From: Caulobacter henricii
GTDB taxonomy: Bacteria; Pseudomonadota; Alphaproteobacteria; Caulobacterales; Caulobacteraceae
DNA length: 64,000 nt
Direction: 5' to 3'
NCBI RefSeq assembly: GCF_001414055.1
Contig: NZ_CP013002.1
Span: 2,294,001-2,358,000, forward strand
The notes beneath the pieces were generated by a model that had not been told where the DNA came from, did not search any database, and was given only the letters and a program-made list of their open reading frames with translations. Positions 28,163-37,393 of the stretch are shown piece by piece. The translations under genes were made by a program, and so were the position numbers. How positions within the stretch are numbered: the stretch's first letter is position 1; every line of letters starts with the position of its first letter.

Positions 28163-28212
28163 GGCGGTCCTTTACCGGCCCGCCGTTCATGTTTGGTGGG
28201 AAGAGTTCCGGG

Positions 28213-29214
<1,002 letters not shown>

Positions 29215-29356
29215 GAATCAATCTCTGAGGCGTCGTCTGCAGGTGTGACCCGTTTGCCTAGCGGGTCTCGCGCCGGGGCTCAACCGGCGGCCTGCGTTGA
29301 CGGACCCGACCGACCGGCGCACGATCGTCAAAACAAACGTTCGGGAGGACTGTGAC

Positions 29357-29962
29357 ATGGCCGATGGAGAGGATCACGCCCGCACCGGGTTCCACGCCAT
29401 GGTTGACGGGACGGCCGAGGACTGGGGCGTCATCGCCAAGGCCGCTGCGGATTTCGGACGCAAGCTGCCCGAGCGGCTCGTGACGCATCTCAAGCTCCTG
29501 CAAGGCGACTGCGGCGGATTCGCCGTCGACCGGCTGGAACACAGCCTGCAAACCGCCACCAAGGCCCATCAGGATGGTCGTGACGAGGAATATGTCGTCT
29601 GCGCCCTGCTGCACGACATCGGCGACATCCTGGGCCCCCGCAATCACGCCGATATCGCCGCAGCGATCGTCCAGCCCTTCGTGTCCGAGCGGAACCACTG
29701 GATGGTGGCCAATCACGCCATTTTCCAGGGCTATTACTTCTTCCACCACCTGGGGCTGGACCGCGACATGCGGGAGCAGTTCAGGGGACATCCGGACTTC
29801 GAATACACGGCCCAGTTCGGACATCTCTATGATCAGGACGCCTTCGACCCGAACTTCAAGTCCATGCCGCTGGAGGCCTTCGAGCCGATGCTGCATCGGG
29901 TCATGAGCACGCCTAAGCGCTCGATCTATCTGCGCAAGCCCCAGGTCGAGGCGGCCGAATAG
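29357..29962 (+). CDS. HD domain phosphohydrolase-like protein
   Basis: A 201-residue HD-domain protein. The metal site includes LEHSLQTATKAH, then CALLHDIGDILGPRNHADIAA (HD motif) and NHWMVANHAIFQGYYFFHHLG, with further histidines. The sequence resembles HD proteins linked to phosphonate breakdown and inositol-oxygenase-like oxidases, so the reaction could be either hydrolytic or oxidative. GGGAGGA precedes the ATG at 29357. No phosphonate genes are adjacent. Confidence 0.82.
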   Translation: MADGEDHARTGFHAMVDGTAEDWGVIAKAAADFGRKLPERLVTHLKLLQGDCGGFAVDRLEHSLQTATKAHQDGRDEEYVVCALLHDIGDILGPRNHADIAAAIVQPFVSERNHWMVANHAIFQGYYFFHHLGLDRDMREQFRGHPDFEYTAQFGHLYDQDAFDPNFKSMPLEAFEPMLHRVMSTPKRSIYLRKPQVEAAE

Positions 29963-29987
29963 GCTTCGGCCGCCGCTTCCCGAGGTC

Positions 29988-30878
29988 TTAGTTCACGCGC
30001 TCGGCCTTGATGCCGAGCTTGGCCAGCTGGATCTGGACACTGTCATCGCCCACCAGGTGGCCGGCCCCGACCGCCACGAAGCTGACACCCGATCCCGCCA
30101 GCTTGGTCTTCAGCTGGTTGGCCCAGTCGATGTTGCGCTTGGTCAGCAGCACGTCATAGACGTCGGCATAGGGCCCCTTCATCTCGGTGACGAACTGGTT
30201 TTCCAGAGCCTTCAGGTCACCGGCCGCCCAGGCCGCGACCATCGAGTCGATCTTGGCGGTGCCGGCATCGGCATCATCCAGGGTCGAGCGGAAGAGGTCG
30301 ACCTCGGCCTTCGGGGTCATGTCGGCAAAGAAGCGGATCTGCTGCTCGGCCGTCTCGAAGGCGGAGGCGGCCTTGCCGTCGGTCTTCATCTGGGCGCTGA
30401 TCACCTGCTCGACGCCGCTCTTGGGGTCATAACCGGCCTTCATCACCGGCAGCATGGCCAGAGAGATCGAGGCCAGCCAGGGCCGCATCGGCTCAAGGGC
30501 CTGGGGCGGCAGACCGGCGCTCTTGGCCAGGTCCGTGGCCCGCTTGAAGTCCTCGGGCGACAGCTTGGTGGACAGTGGTTTGGCCTGGTCGATGCCGTAC
30601 TTCATGACCAGAGGCTGCATCAGGGCCGGGTCGTCCGCACCCTGGACCTCGATGACCAGATCGCCACTGGCTTTCATGGCGCTGTCGATGCTGGCCGAGC
30701 GCCATTTCGTTTCCGGCCGGAGCACGTGGATCGTGCCGAACAAATAGATCGTCGAGTCCTTGTCCTTGATCGCCCACAATGCGGGTTCGGCCATGGCCGG
30801 AGCCGCGACGCCGAGCGCCAGGATCGTGACGAGCCCGGCGGCCATGCGGCGGGCTGGGCGGAAGAGAGTCGAAAGCAT
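29988..30878 (-). CDS. TraB/GumN family protein, exported
   Basis: A 296-residue TraB/GumN protein with a signal peptide (LFRPARRMAAGLVTILALGVAAPAMA). The N-terminal motif LWAIKDKDSTIYLFGTIHVLRPE carries the family's GTxH signature, and the C-terminal FVAVGAGHLVGDDSV the conserved GxxH. Such proteins resemble Tiki-type metalloproteases, but bacterial substrates are unknown. AGGACAGGA lies upstream of the ATG. It precedes another exported hydrolase on the opposite side of an 80-bp gap. Confidence 0.9.
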   Translation of the reverse strand: MLSTLFRPARRMAAGLVTILALGVAAPAMAEPALWAIKDKDSTIYLFGTIHVLRPETKWRSASIDSAMKASGDLVIEVQGADDPALMQPLVMKYGIDQAKPLSTKLSPEDFKRATDLAKSAGLPPQALEPMRPWLASISLAMLPVMKAGYDPKSGVEQVISAQMKTDGKAASAFETAEQQIRFFADMTPKAEVDLFRSTLDDADAGTAKIDSMVAAWAAGDLKALENQFVTEMKGPYADVYDVLLTKRNIDWANQLKTKLAGSGVSFVAVGAGHLVGDDSVQIQLAKLGIKAERVN

Positions 30879-30961
30879 GGTCCTGTCCTTGGTTATGAAG
30901 TCTGAGTTGAAGTAGCGGGAAGTCTGACCGGAGCGGGCTCGTCGCGGCCCGCCGGGCCGGG

Positions 30962-31861
30962 TCAGTTCAGAAAGCGTTCGACGGCAGCGGCGAAGGCCGC
31001 AGGCTGATCCAGCATGATGAAGTGGTAGGCCCCATCGATCCGCTCAAGGCGTACGCCCGGCAGCGCGGCATAGGCCCCGGCATACAGCTGCTCAACGCGC
31101 TCGACGGGCGCACCCATCATCGGATCGAACGGATAGAGGACAACCGTCGGCACAGTAACCGCCGCCAGATCAGGGCGCAGATCGGTGGTCAGCACGTCGT
31201 ACATGGCGCGGGCAAACACCGAGCGATCCGTCGTCTTCGACCAGGCCAGGGCCGCCTTAAGGCCTTCCGGCGACTTGACGAGGCGTGGCATGGTCATGGT
31301 CTGCTGGGCGTCGAAGCTCTCGGTCGGCATGGCGATCAGGCCGTCGCGCATGCCCACGGCCTGGGGCCGGACTGCCTCGACCGTGGCTGCGGGCGAGAAC
31401 AGCAGCGGATAGAAGGGCAGGCTGTCGACGATCAGGAGGCGGTCAACGTCGGCCGGATGGCGGCGCGCCAGGGCCAGGCCCGTCAGGCCACCCATCGAAT
31501 GGCCGATCACCGCCGGCGACTTGAGACCGGCTGACCGGATGTAGCCGTCGATCGCTTCGACCAGCGGCGCGACGACTGCGCCCTCCCCGTTGCCGCCGAC
31601 CGGGGCCCCGGCAAAGCCGGCGACCTGGACGACATGCACCCGGTAGCGCCCGGAGAGCTGTTTGGCCGTGGCGTCCCAGACCGCCCCTGACGAGGCGAGC
31701 CCGGGGATCAGGATCACGTCGGGGCCCTTGCCCGTAACGGTGACGCTCATGCGGGCGACGGGTTCGGCGGCGTGGGCGTGGTGTCCGCCGAAAACGCCTA
31801 TGGCGGCCAGAAGGGCGATGATGATGACGAACAGCCGGGGCCGGGCTTGCGATCGGAACAT
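30962..31861 (-). CDS. Exported alpha/beta hydrolase
   Basis: A 299-residue alpha/beta-hydrolase with a signal peptide (RLFVIIIALLAAIGVFGGHHAHA). The oxyanion region ILIPGLASSGAVWD, the nucleophile elbow GHSMGGLTG and the C-terminal DGAYHFIMLDQP provide the catalytic frame. The substrate is unknown, and location is probably periplasmic. I start at the ATG at 31861, which places the signal peptide at the N-terminus; the open frame upstream has no protein-like features. Confidence 0.88.
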   Translation of the reverse strand: MFRSQARPRLFVIIIALLAAIGVFGGHHAHAAEPVARMSVTVTGKGPDVILIPGLASSGAVWDATAKQLSGRYRVHVVQVAGFAGAPVGGNGEGAVVAPLVEAIDGYIRSAGLKSPAVIGHSMGGLTGLALARRHPADVDRLLIVDSLPFYPLLFSPAATVEAVRPQAVGMRDGLIAMPTESFDAQQTMTMPRLVKSPEGLKAALAWSKTTDRSVFARAMYDVLTTDLRPDLAAVTVPTVVLYPFDPMMGAPVERVEQLYAGAYAALPGVRLERIDGAYHFIMLDQPAAFAAAVERFLN

Positions 31862-31956
31862 GGGAAGGGTCCTGGGAAACAGGCGCGCAACAGCGTTCGG
31901 CGGTGCGGGCCGGTGAAGACGGTTAGGGTGTGAGGCGTATGTGGCGGCGCCGAGCC

Positions 31957-32634
31957 TTAGCCGCCCAGGCCGCGGCGCGACGAGATCAGGGTGGCGATGA
32001 CGAGATAGCTGGCCATCAGCACCGAGACCGCGTCCCACAGGGACAGGGATGGAAGCAGGTTCAGCTTCTCGCCGGCGGCCCACAGGAACAGCGCGCCCTG
32101 CAGCAGCCAGAAGGATACTGCCCCGGTCTCAGCCATCACCTGGCGCACCAGCTCGTCACTCCGCGACCAGAGGGTCAGGTTGCCGACGGTCTGGACCAGG
32201 AACAGCGCCACAATGCCGGTCATGACGGCCGCGCCCAGTTCAAAGGGTAGCGGGTCGAAGACCGAATTGGCCAGGACCGGAGCCGCCAGCATCACACCGG
32301 CCAGCAGCGAGACCAGCCCCTGCTGGCGATAGTAAGAGGCCTGGGCCGGTGTGGCATCACGGGCGCTGCCCGGATCCAGCACCCGGCTGGCCGTCTTGCG
32401 GCTGAAACTGACGGTCAGGACCATGGCCCCCATCGCGATCAACAACATGGCAATCAGGCCGGACAAAAGGTCAGACCAGCCCAGTCCCTCGACCCGCATG
32501 GCCCCGGCCTTTTCAAGCTTGCCGATCAGCATGCCCGATCCGAAGCCGACGATGCCACCGCAGACGGCGAGAACCGAAGCCACCCTGACCTTGGGGCTGG
32601 CAAAAAACTTGGGGAACTTCGACGCAACAGTCAT
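31957..32634 (-). CDS. Integral membrane protein of unknown function
   Basis: A 225-residue protein with about six hydrophobic helices (for example VASVLAVCGGIVGFGSGML, LLSGLIAMLLIAMGAMVLTV, LVSLLAGVMLAAPVLA, AAVMTGIVALFLVQ). I do not recognise the family. It is the last gene of an operon that also encodes two other small membrane proteins and an XRE regulator. No catalytic motif is visible. Confidence 0.8.
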   Translation of the reverse strand: MTVASKFPKFFASPKVRVASVLAVCGGIVGFGSGMLIGKLEKAGAMRVEGLGWSDLLSGLIAMLLIAMGAMVLTVSFSRKTASRVLDPGSARDATPAQASYYRQQGLVSLLAGVMLAAPVLANSVFDPLPFELGAAVMTGIVALFLVQTVGNLTLWSRSDELVRQVMAETGAVSFWLLQGALFLWAAGEKLNLLPSLSLWDAVSVLMASYLVIATLISSRRGLGG

Positions 32635-32660
32635 GGCGATGCTCCTGCTTGGGACGGCCC

Positions 32661-32855
32661 TCAGGCCTCGTCCTGGAAAATGGTTTCGATGGATTGGCCG
32701 AAGAGACGGGCGATCTTGAAAGCCAGAGGCAGGCTGGGATCGTACTTGCCCGTCTCAAGGGCATTGATGGTCTGGCGCGAGACCTCCAGGCGCTCGGCGA
32801 GGTCGGCCTGGCTCCAGTCGCGCTCGGCGCGCAGGACCTTGAGGCGATTTTTCAC
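32661..32855 (-). CDS. XRE-family transcriptional regulator (64 aa)
   Basis: A minimal helix-turn-helix regulator: LKVLRAERDWSQADLAERLE, then VSRQTINALETGKYDPSLPLAFKIARLF. It matches the short YozG-like XRE family that is usually encoded with small membrane proteins. The start is GTG at 32855 with GGAGG upstream. It overlaps the stop of the preceding membrane gene by 4 nt (GTGA), so translation is coupled. It probably binds the TGACA palindromes at 33737-33775 and represses its own operon. Confidence 0.9.
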   Translation of the reverse strand: MKNRLKVLRAERDWSQADLAERLEVSRQTINALETGKYDPSLPLAFKIARLFGQSIETIFQDEA

Positions 32856-33253
32856 CGATACCTCCTGCTGACAAAGGGCTGGGCCAGGCCGAAGCTGGCG
32901 CAGAACAGCGGGAAGATCAGATAGAGCGGCGGATGCGGCAGCAGCCCTGCATTCTCCAGGAACCCCCAGACCGTGCAGAGGGCCATGGTCACGCCGATGC
33001 CCCAAAGCATGGACTGGGCCAGTATGGCGCGCAGGAACTCGTCGGTCTCCTCGACCATGTAGAGCCCCATGGCGGCGATGGCGGCGATGATCGGCAGGGC
33101 GGGAGCCACGGCGACCAGCCAGAGCAAGGGTCCCTTGGGTTCAAGGTTCCCGAGCGCCCAGATCGACCCGAACAGGACGACGACATAGGCCAACATGGCG
33201 GGAAAGAAGCGGGCCAGATAACGGCGCGCAGCAGCAGATTTGGCCTGGGCCAT
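32852..33253 (-). CDS. Small integral membrane protein (133 aa)
   Basis: A 133-residue protein with four predicted helices (FFPAMLAYVVVLFGSIWALG, GPLLWLVAVAPALPIIAAIA, AQSMLWGIGVTMALCTVWGF, LYLIFPLFCASFGLAQPF). An acidic loop (EETDEFLRA) follows helix 2. The family is unknown to me but is of the type found next to short XRE regulators. AGGAG precedes the ATG at 33253. Confidence 0.85.
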   Translation of the reverse strand: MAQAKSAAARRYLARFFPAMLAYVVVLFGSIWALGNLEPKGPLLWLVAVAPALPIIAAIAAMGLYMVEETDEFLRAILAQSMLWGIGVTMALCTVWGFLENAGLLPHPPLYLIFPLFCASFGLAQPFVSRRYR

Positions 33254-33278
33254 GATTTAGGTCTCCTTTCCAGAGATT

Positions 33279-33717
33279 TCAGCGTCGGCGCAGCCACCAG
33301 ATGGACCAGACCAGGCCGTAGCCGATCAATTGGGCGGCCAGCAGGGCACCAAATCCCAGCCAGACCCATTCGCTCGGCGACTTTTGGCCAAACATGGCGA
33401 TCAGGATCTCGCCCCGGATTGCCGCTGCGACGGGCAGCATCAACAGCAGACCGCCGGAACCGCCCCAGAACCAGGCGAAGGTGTGAGCCTCCCGCGCGGC
33501 CTCATCGATGTTCTGCCAATAGATGACAGACACCCAGAGCAAGACCACGACGGCCACAAGCCCCCCCGCCAAGGATCAGGGCCGGCGGCAGGGAAATGCC
33601 GAGTTCGCCCAGCAATACGGTGCTGGCTCCCACGACGGCACCGACGATGCTGCTTCCCAGCAACATCTTCTGAGCCAGGGACTGGCGTGCGGCCTGACGT
33701 CCAATCTGTTCGGTCAT
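33279..33717 (-). pseudogene. Small membrane protein gene, frameshifted in a C7 tract
   Basis: Two overlapping frames together form one 145-residue four-helix membrane protein. The N-terminal part starts at ATG 33717 (MTEQIGRQAARQSLAQKMLL) and runs to PPALILGG. It then continues in another frame as LVAVVVLLWVSVIYWQNIDE to the stop at 33279. One extra base in the seven-base C/G run at 33561-33567 accounts for the shift. The join falls inside a helix, which makes a single original gene likely. As written, the first frame ends at 33502 after an unrelated tail. It is first in the XRE operon. Confidence 0.75.
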
Positions 33718-33736
33718 GACAAACACCCTCATCTAA

Positions 33737-33776
33737 ATGACAAGGACATTTGTCATCACCTGACATGACATGTCAA
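33737..33776 (-). promoter_or_regulatory. Promoter with nested TGACA palindromes for the XRE operon
   Basis: ATGACAA (33737-33743) mirrors TTGTCAT (33750-33756), and TGACATGTCA (33766-33775) is a perfect palindrome preceded by another TGACA. On the minus strand a perfect -35 TTGACA (33776-33771) is followed 17 nt later by ACAAAT as a weak -10. The palindromes thus cover the promoter, as expected for autorepression by the XRE protein of the operon. Confidence 0.65.
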
Positions 33777-33832
33777 GCGTGCTTTTCTTTTTGTCTAGCC
33801 ACGTCGACTAAATGTAAGGCCTGCCAAGCCCT

Positions 33833-34132
33833 TCAGGCTGCGCGGGGCAGGTCAAAGGGGTCCGACGCATCGCTGCCCATGACTCCCCGCCAGTGTATCG
33901 CTTCGATCCTCGATCGCTTGAGCGCACGCCCCAGAACGCTTTGGCTTGGGCAGATCCGGGTCTCCCAGCCATAACGCGAAAACCGGTCACCGAAGTCGGA
34001 CCAGCGGATCACCCGCCCGGCGAGATCCTGCCGCCAGACCGCCTTGTCGCAGCCCGGTATGCGGGCACAGGCCTCCCAGGCACGAATGCGGGTCTGCAGG
34101 ATTGAAAATGGATCGGAACCGAGACGGGCCAT
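33833..34132 (-). CDS. Hypothetical protein (99 aa)
   Basis: A 99-residue soluble protein starting at ATG 34132. It contains two cysteines in CARIPGCDKAVW, a tryptophan-rich segment (VIRWSDFGDRFSRYGWETRI) and an Asp-rich end. I do not recognise a family. Codon use is like the genome average, so it is probably real, but no good ribosome binding site is visible. It may form a transcription unit by itself, downstream of a CcrM site (GAATC at 34220). Confidence 0.55.
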   Translation of the reverse strand: MARLGSDPFSILQTRIRAWEACARIPGCDKAVWRQDLAGRVIRWSDFGDRFSRYGWETRICPSQSVLGRALKRSRIEAIHWRGVMGSDASDPFDLPRAA

Positions 34133-34465
34133 GACGCGGCCTCCATGGAAACCAGGGGCGCCAGACGGGATCCCTACTCGATCACTCAGACCAGCAATAT
34201 CTACCACTTGTGTTTGAATGAATCTCATCCACCAGATATGGTGTGACGCAATGCCGCGACGGCTTGGCGACGGATGCATGGAAGCCGTTCGCCTCACGCC
34301 TGACTGCCGCTGGGCGCAAGACCCGCCAGCCGCCCTCGCCCACTACGCCGCTCACGTGTCATGACGTTACAACCCGTCTGAAGCTCGTGAACTGAGCTAA
34401 GCGTGAGTCGGCTTAAGGCGGGACTTAAGCCGGGCGCGACCTAACGCCCCAGGCCGCGTCGGGCC
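34133..34465. other. Intergenic stretch with no gene
   Basis: This 333-bp gap between the 99-residue hypothetical protein and dcd has no convincing frame on either strand. It contains one GAATC site (34220-34224) and the hairpin at 34409-34432 listed separately. I see no promoter or RNA gene that I can support. Confidence 0.5.
34409..34432 (-). terminator. Hairpin downstream of dcd
   Basis: A 9-bp perfect inverted repeat (CGGCTTAAG and CTTAAGCCG) with a 6-nt loop lies 34 nt beyond the dcd stop on the minus strand. There is no T-run, so it may be a 3' stabilising hairpin or Rho-assisted site. Confidence 0.5.
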
Positions 34466-35494
34466 TCAGGACCAGGCCTTGAAGTGCTTGGATAGTTTCA
34501 GACCCTGCCGCTGGTAATGCGACCCGCCCTCGCCATAGAGCCGGGCCGGCCGGGCGGTCAGGGGTTCATAGACGAGGCGCGCAACCGTCTGTCCGTCCTC
34601 AAGCAGGAACGGCGTCTCGTGGCTGCGCACTTCCAGGACGCCCTTGGACCCGACGGCCGAGGCCTCCTCGGTTCCAAAGCCTGGATCGAAGAAACCGGCA
34701 TAGTGGACTCGGAACTCACCGACCGAAGGATCAATCGGAGTCATTTCCGCAGCTTCAAGGACCGGTATCTCAATGTCGTCCTTGGAGGCCAGGATGTAGA
34801 ACTCGCCGGGATCGAGCAGCAGCTCGCCATGGCGTGTTTCCAGGGGCTCCCAGTAGTCACGGGGATCATGGCCGTCGACGTGATCCAGATCGACGACGCC
34901 GGCGTGGCGACGGCCCCGGAAGCCGACGATCCCGCCCATGCCCGGCGACAGGTCGACGCCGACACTACGGACCGAGAGCTTGGCGGGCTCACCGCGCTTC
35001 AGGCGCAATTGGTTCAGCCGGGTCCCGGAGCGCACCAGCACCGAGAAGGTCTGGGGCGCAATCTCCATATAGAGCGGACCCGTATAGCCGGCATCAACGT
35101 CATCGAAGGCCCGGCTGTGATTGGTCAGGAGCCGGACAAAGACGTCCACCCGTCCCGTGGAACTCTTGGGATTGCCGCGCGCCGAAACATTGAGCGGGAG
35201 CTTCAGGTGTTCCTGCAATTCGGCGATATAGACGCAGCCCTTCTCCAGCACCGCGCCCCGGGTCAGGTCCAGCTCGTGCATGGCCACGTCCTTTAGACGC
35301 TCGGTCACACGGCGCCCCAGGCCCGGCAGGAACGAGGCGCGCACGCGCCAGGCCCGCGCGCCAAGGCGCAGGTCAAGACTGGCGGGCTGCACCTGATCGA
35401 CGTCGAACGGCGTCTGAGCGGTGATCGCCTCCTGGGCGATGAGGTCTTCGATGGTCTGGCAGGGCAGAATCCCTGCGGTGTGGGCGTCGGTCAT
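34466..35494 (-). CDS. dcd: 2'-deoxycytidine 5'-triphosphate deaminase (long form)
   Basis: A 342-residue protein of the Dcd/Dut superfamily. Dcd removes the amino group of dCTP to supply dUTP for thymidylate synthesis. The N-terminal half has VQPASLDLRLG and NVSARGNPKSSTGRVDVFVR; the C-terminal half repeats the fold (HYAGFFDPGFGTEEA, EVRSHETPFLLEDGQTVARL). This double-length form is common in alphaproteobacteria, whereas the usual Dcd has about 190 aa. The start at 35494 is the last ATG before the conserved part. Confidence 0.9.
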   Translation of the reverse strand: MTDAHTAGILPCQTIEDLIAQEAITAQTPFDVDQVQPASLDLRLGARAWRVRASFLPGLGRRVTERLKDVAMHELDLTRGAVLEKGCVYIAELQEHLKLPLNVSARGNPKSSTGRVDVFVRLLTNHSRAFDDVDAGYTGPLYMEIAPQTFSVLVRSGTRLNQLRLKRGEPAKLSVRSVGVDLSPGMGGIVGFRGRRHAGVVDLDHVDGHDPRDYWEPLETRHGELLLDPGEFYILASKDDIEIPVLEAAEMTPIDPSVGEFRVHYAGFFDPGFGTEEASAVGSKGVLEVRSHETPFLLEDGQTVARLVYEPLTARPARLYGEGGSHYQRQGLKLSKHFKAWS

Positions 35495-35653
35495 TGGCGC
35501 GACAGTCGCTAAAGCTCGCCTGGAAGGCAAGGCTGCAGCGACGTCGGCTCGCCTGAAGCAATTCTGATGTTGAAATCAGTCCGCATCGCCTTGACCGTGT
35601 GCGCCGCTAAACCCCTTATGCCGGGCTTTTCCGCGCCGAAGAAGGAAGACCCC

Positions 35654-36838
35654 GTGGCCGAGGACCCGAAAGACTGGGACATCGCGACCAAGCTGATCCG
35701 CGGGGGGCTGGCCCGGTCGCAGTATATGGAGACCGCTGAGGCGCTCTACCTGACCCAGGGCTTTACCTATGACAGCGCAGAGGGGGCCGACCGCCGCTTC
35801 GCCGGCGAGGATCCCGGCTTCGTCTATTCGCGGTTCAACAATCCGACCGTGAAGATGTTCGAGGATCGCCTGGCCCTGCTGGAGGGGGCTGAGGTCTGCC
35901 GTGCACAGGCCACGGGCATGGCTTCGATCCACATGTCGCTGATGGGTCTGGTCAAGGCCGGCGACCATGTCGTGGCCGGCCGCGCCCTGTTTGGATCGTG
36001 CCGCTGGCTGATCTCCGAATGGCTGCCGCGCTTCGGGGTCGAGACCACCTTCGTCGACGCCACCGATCCCAAGGCCTGGGAAGCAGCCATGCGCCCCAAT
36101 ACAAAGGCGGTGCTGATCGAGACGCCGTCCAATCCGGTGCTGGAGATCACCGACATCCGGGCGGTGTCCGAGATGGCCCACGCCGTCGGAGCCAAGGTCA
36201 TAGTCGACAATGTCTTCGCCACCCCGATCTTCCAGCAGCCGCTCAAGCTTGGTGCCGACATCGTGGTCTATTCGGCCACCAAGCATATCGACGGCCAGGG
36301 CCGTGTGCTGGGCGGCGCGATCCTGACCAGCGAGGCCATCAACGAGGAGTTCTACCGCGACGCCCTGCGCCATACGGGCCCCTCGCTGTCGCCCTTCAAT
36401 GCCTGGGTTCTGGTCAAGGGTCTCGAAACCCTCGACCTGCGCGTCCGTCGCCAGACCGACACCGCCTTCGCCCTGGCCAATGTCATGGCCGAGCACAAGA
36501 AGACCCGGTCTGTCCTCTACCCCTTCCGACCCGATCATCCAGGCCACAATGTCGCCAAGTCGCAGATGACCGGCGGCGGCACCGTGGTGGCGCTCGACCT
36601 GGGATCGCGCGAAGCCGCGTTCAACTTCCTCAACGCCCTTGAGATCGTCGACATCTCCAACAATCTGGGCGACGCCAAGTCGATGGCGACCCATCCGCCG
36701 ACCACCACCCATCGCTCTGTGCCCGAAGACCAGCGCCCTTCACTGGGCGTTGTCGAGGGTGGCGTTCGCCTGTCCGTCGGCCTCGAAAGCCTCGAAGATC
36801 TGACCCGAGATGTGATCCGTGCGCTCGACCAGGCGTGA
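35654..36838 (+). CDS. metZ: O-succinylhomoserine sulfhydrylase
   Basis: A 394-residue Cys/Met-metabolism PLP enzyme that makes homocysteine from O-succinylhomoserine and sulfide. It opens with DWDIATKLIRGGLARSQYMETAEAL as in MetZ proteins. The PLP lysine is in YSATKHIDGQGRVLGG, and the substrate site includes YSRFNNPTVKMFE. I choose GTG at 35654, which has GGAAGA upstream, over an ATG at 35567 that lacks a site and would add non-conserved residues. It overlaps apaG by 20 nt. Confidence 0.92.
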   Translation: MAEDPKDWDIATKLIRGGLARSQYMETAEALYLTQGFTYDSAEGADRRFAGEDPGFVYSRFNNPTVKMFEDRLALLEGAEVCRAQATGMASIHMSLMGLVKAGDHVVAGRALFGSCRWLISEWLPRFGVETTFVDATDPKAWEAAMRPNTKAVLIETPSNPVLEITDIRAVSEMAHAVGAKVIVDNVFATPIFQQPLKLGADIVVYSATKHIDGQGRVLGGAILTSEAINEEFYRDALRHTGPSLSPFNAWVLVKGLETLDLRVRRQTDTAFALANVMAEHKKTRSVLYPFRPDHPGHNVAKSQMTGGGTVVALDLGSREAAFNFLNALEIVDISNNLGDAKSMATHPPTTTHRSVPEDQRPSLGVVEGGVRLSVGLESLEDLTRDVIRALDQA

Positions 36839-37283
36839 AACCTCTCCGCCCCTGCAGCGGATCCGTCGCCGTAGAGGCACCGATGGCGGCATCTATGAGG
36901 CCCGCACGCGAGACATCGTCGTGCGGGTTGCGCCAGCCTATCTGCCGGAAGAGTCGGCGCCGGAAGAGGGCCTGTACCTGTGGTCCTATACGGTCGAGAT
37001 CGAAAATCACGGCGTCGAGACCGTGCATCTGGTCGCCCGGCGCTGGGCGATCACCGACTCTCTCAATCGCTGCAACGAAGTCGAGGGCTCGGGCGTGGTC
37101 GGTGAGCAGCCGGAACTGAAGCCGCGCGAAGCGTTCCGCTATGTCTCCAGTTGCCCCCTACCCACGCCCTCCGGTGCCATGCGCGGCAGCTACCAGATGA
37201 TGACCGAAGGCGGCGAGGTGTTTGACGCCGAGATCCCAGAGTTCTCCCTGCACCTTCCCGGCGCTGCAAAGCGCCTGAACTAG
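36819..37283 (+). CDS. apaG: ApaG domain protein
   Basis: A 154-residue ApaG protein: YEARTRDIVVRVAPAYLPEES, YLWSYTVEIENHGVETVHLVARRW and GAMRGSYQMMTEGGEVFDAEIPEF cover the fibronectin-like fold and its GxGxxG-like region (VEGSGVVGEQP). ApaG is linked to Co2+/Mg2+ resistance in enterobacteria; the molecular role is unsettled. The GTG start at 36819 lies within the end of metZ. The N-terminus is about 25 residues longer than usual and Arg-rich. Confidence 0.9.
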   Translation: MRSTRRETSPPLQRIRRRRGTDGGIYEARTRDIVVRVAPAYLPEESAPEEGLYLWSYTVEIENHGVETVHLVARRWAITDSLNRCNEVEGSGVVGEQPELKPREAFRYVSSCPLPTPSGAMRGSYQMMTEGGEVFDAEIPEFSLHLPGAAKRLN

Positions 37284-37300
37284 GGCCTATTCCCAGGGTG

Positions 37301-37359
37301 GCGAAACGCACCGCCAATCAAAAGCCTGATCTAGACCTCTGAATTGGATTGCGTTTCGC
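37301..37359. repeat. Widely spaced 10-bp inverted repeat
   Basis: GCGAAACGCA (37301-37310) and TGCGTTTCGC (37350-37359) are exact mirror images separated by 39 nt. They fill most of the gap between the convergent apaG and hslO. The spacer contains no further symmetry that I can see. It could be a bidirectional stem-loop with a large loop. Confidence 0.5.
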
Positions 37360-37393
37360 ACACTCACTTGAAGGTGCCGGGTCACAAATGGCT

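Noticed and set aside
32856..33005. Longer N-terminus for the XRE regulator
   Set aside because: The extension mirrors the overlapping membrane-protein gene. GTG 32855 has GGAGG at good spacing and begins at the family's normal start.
35495..35653. SAM-II riboswitch before metZ, suggested by GCTAAA elements at 35508 and 35606
   Set aside because: SAM-II leaders in alphaproteobacteria end in such an element, but I cannot form the required H-type pseudoknot around either. A covariance search would settle it.
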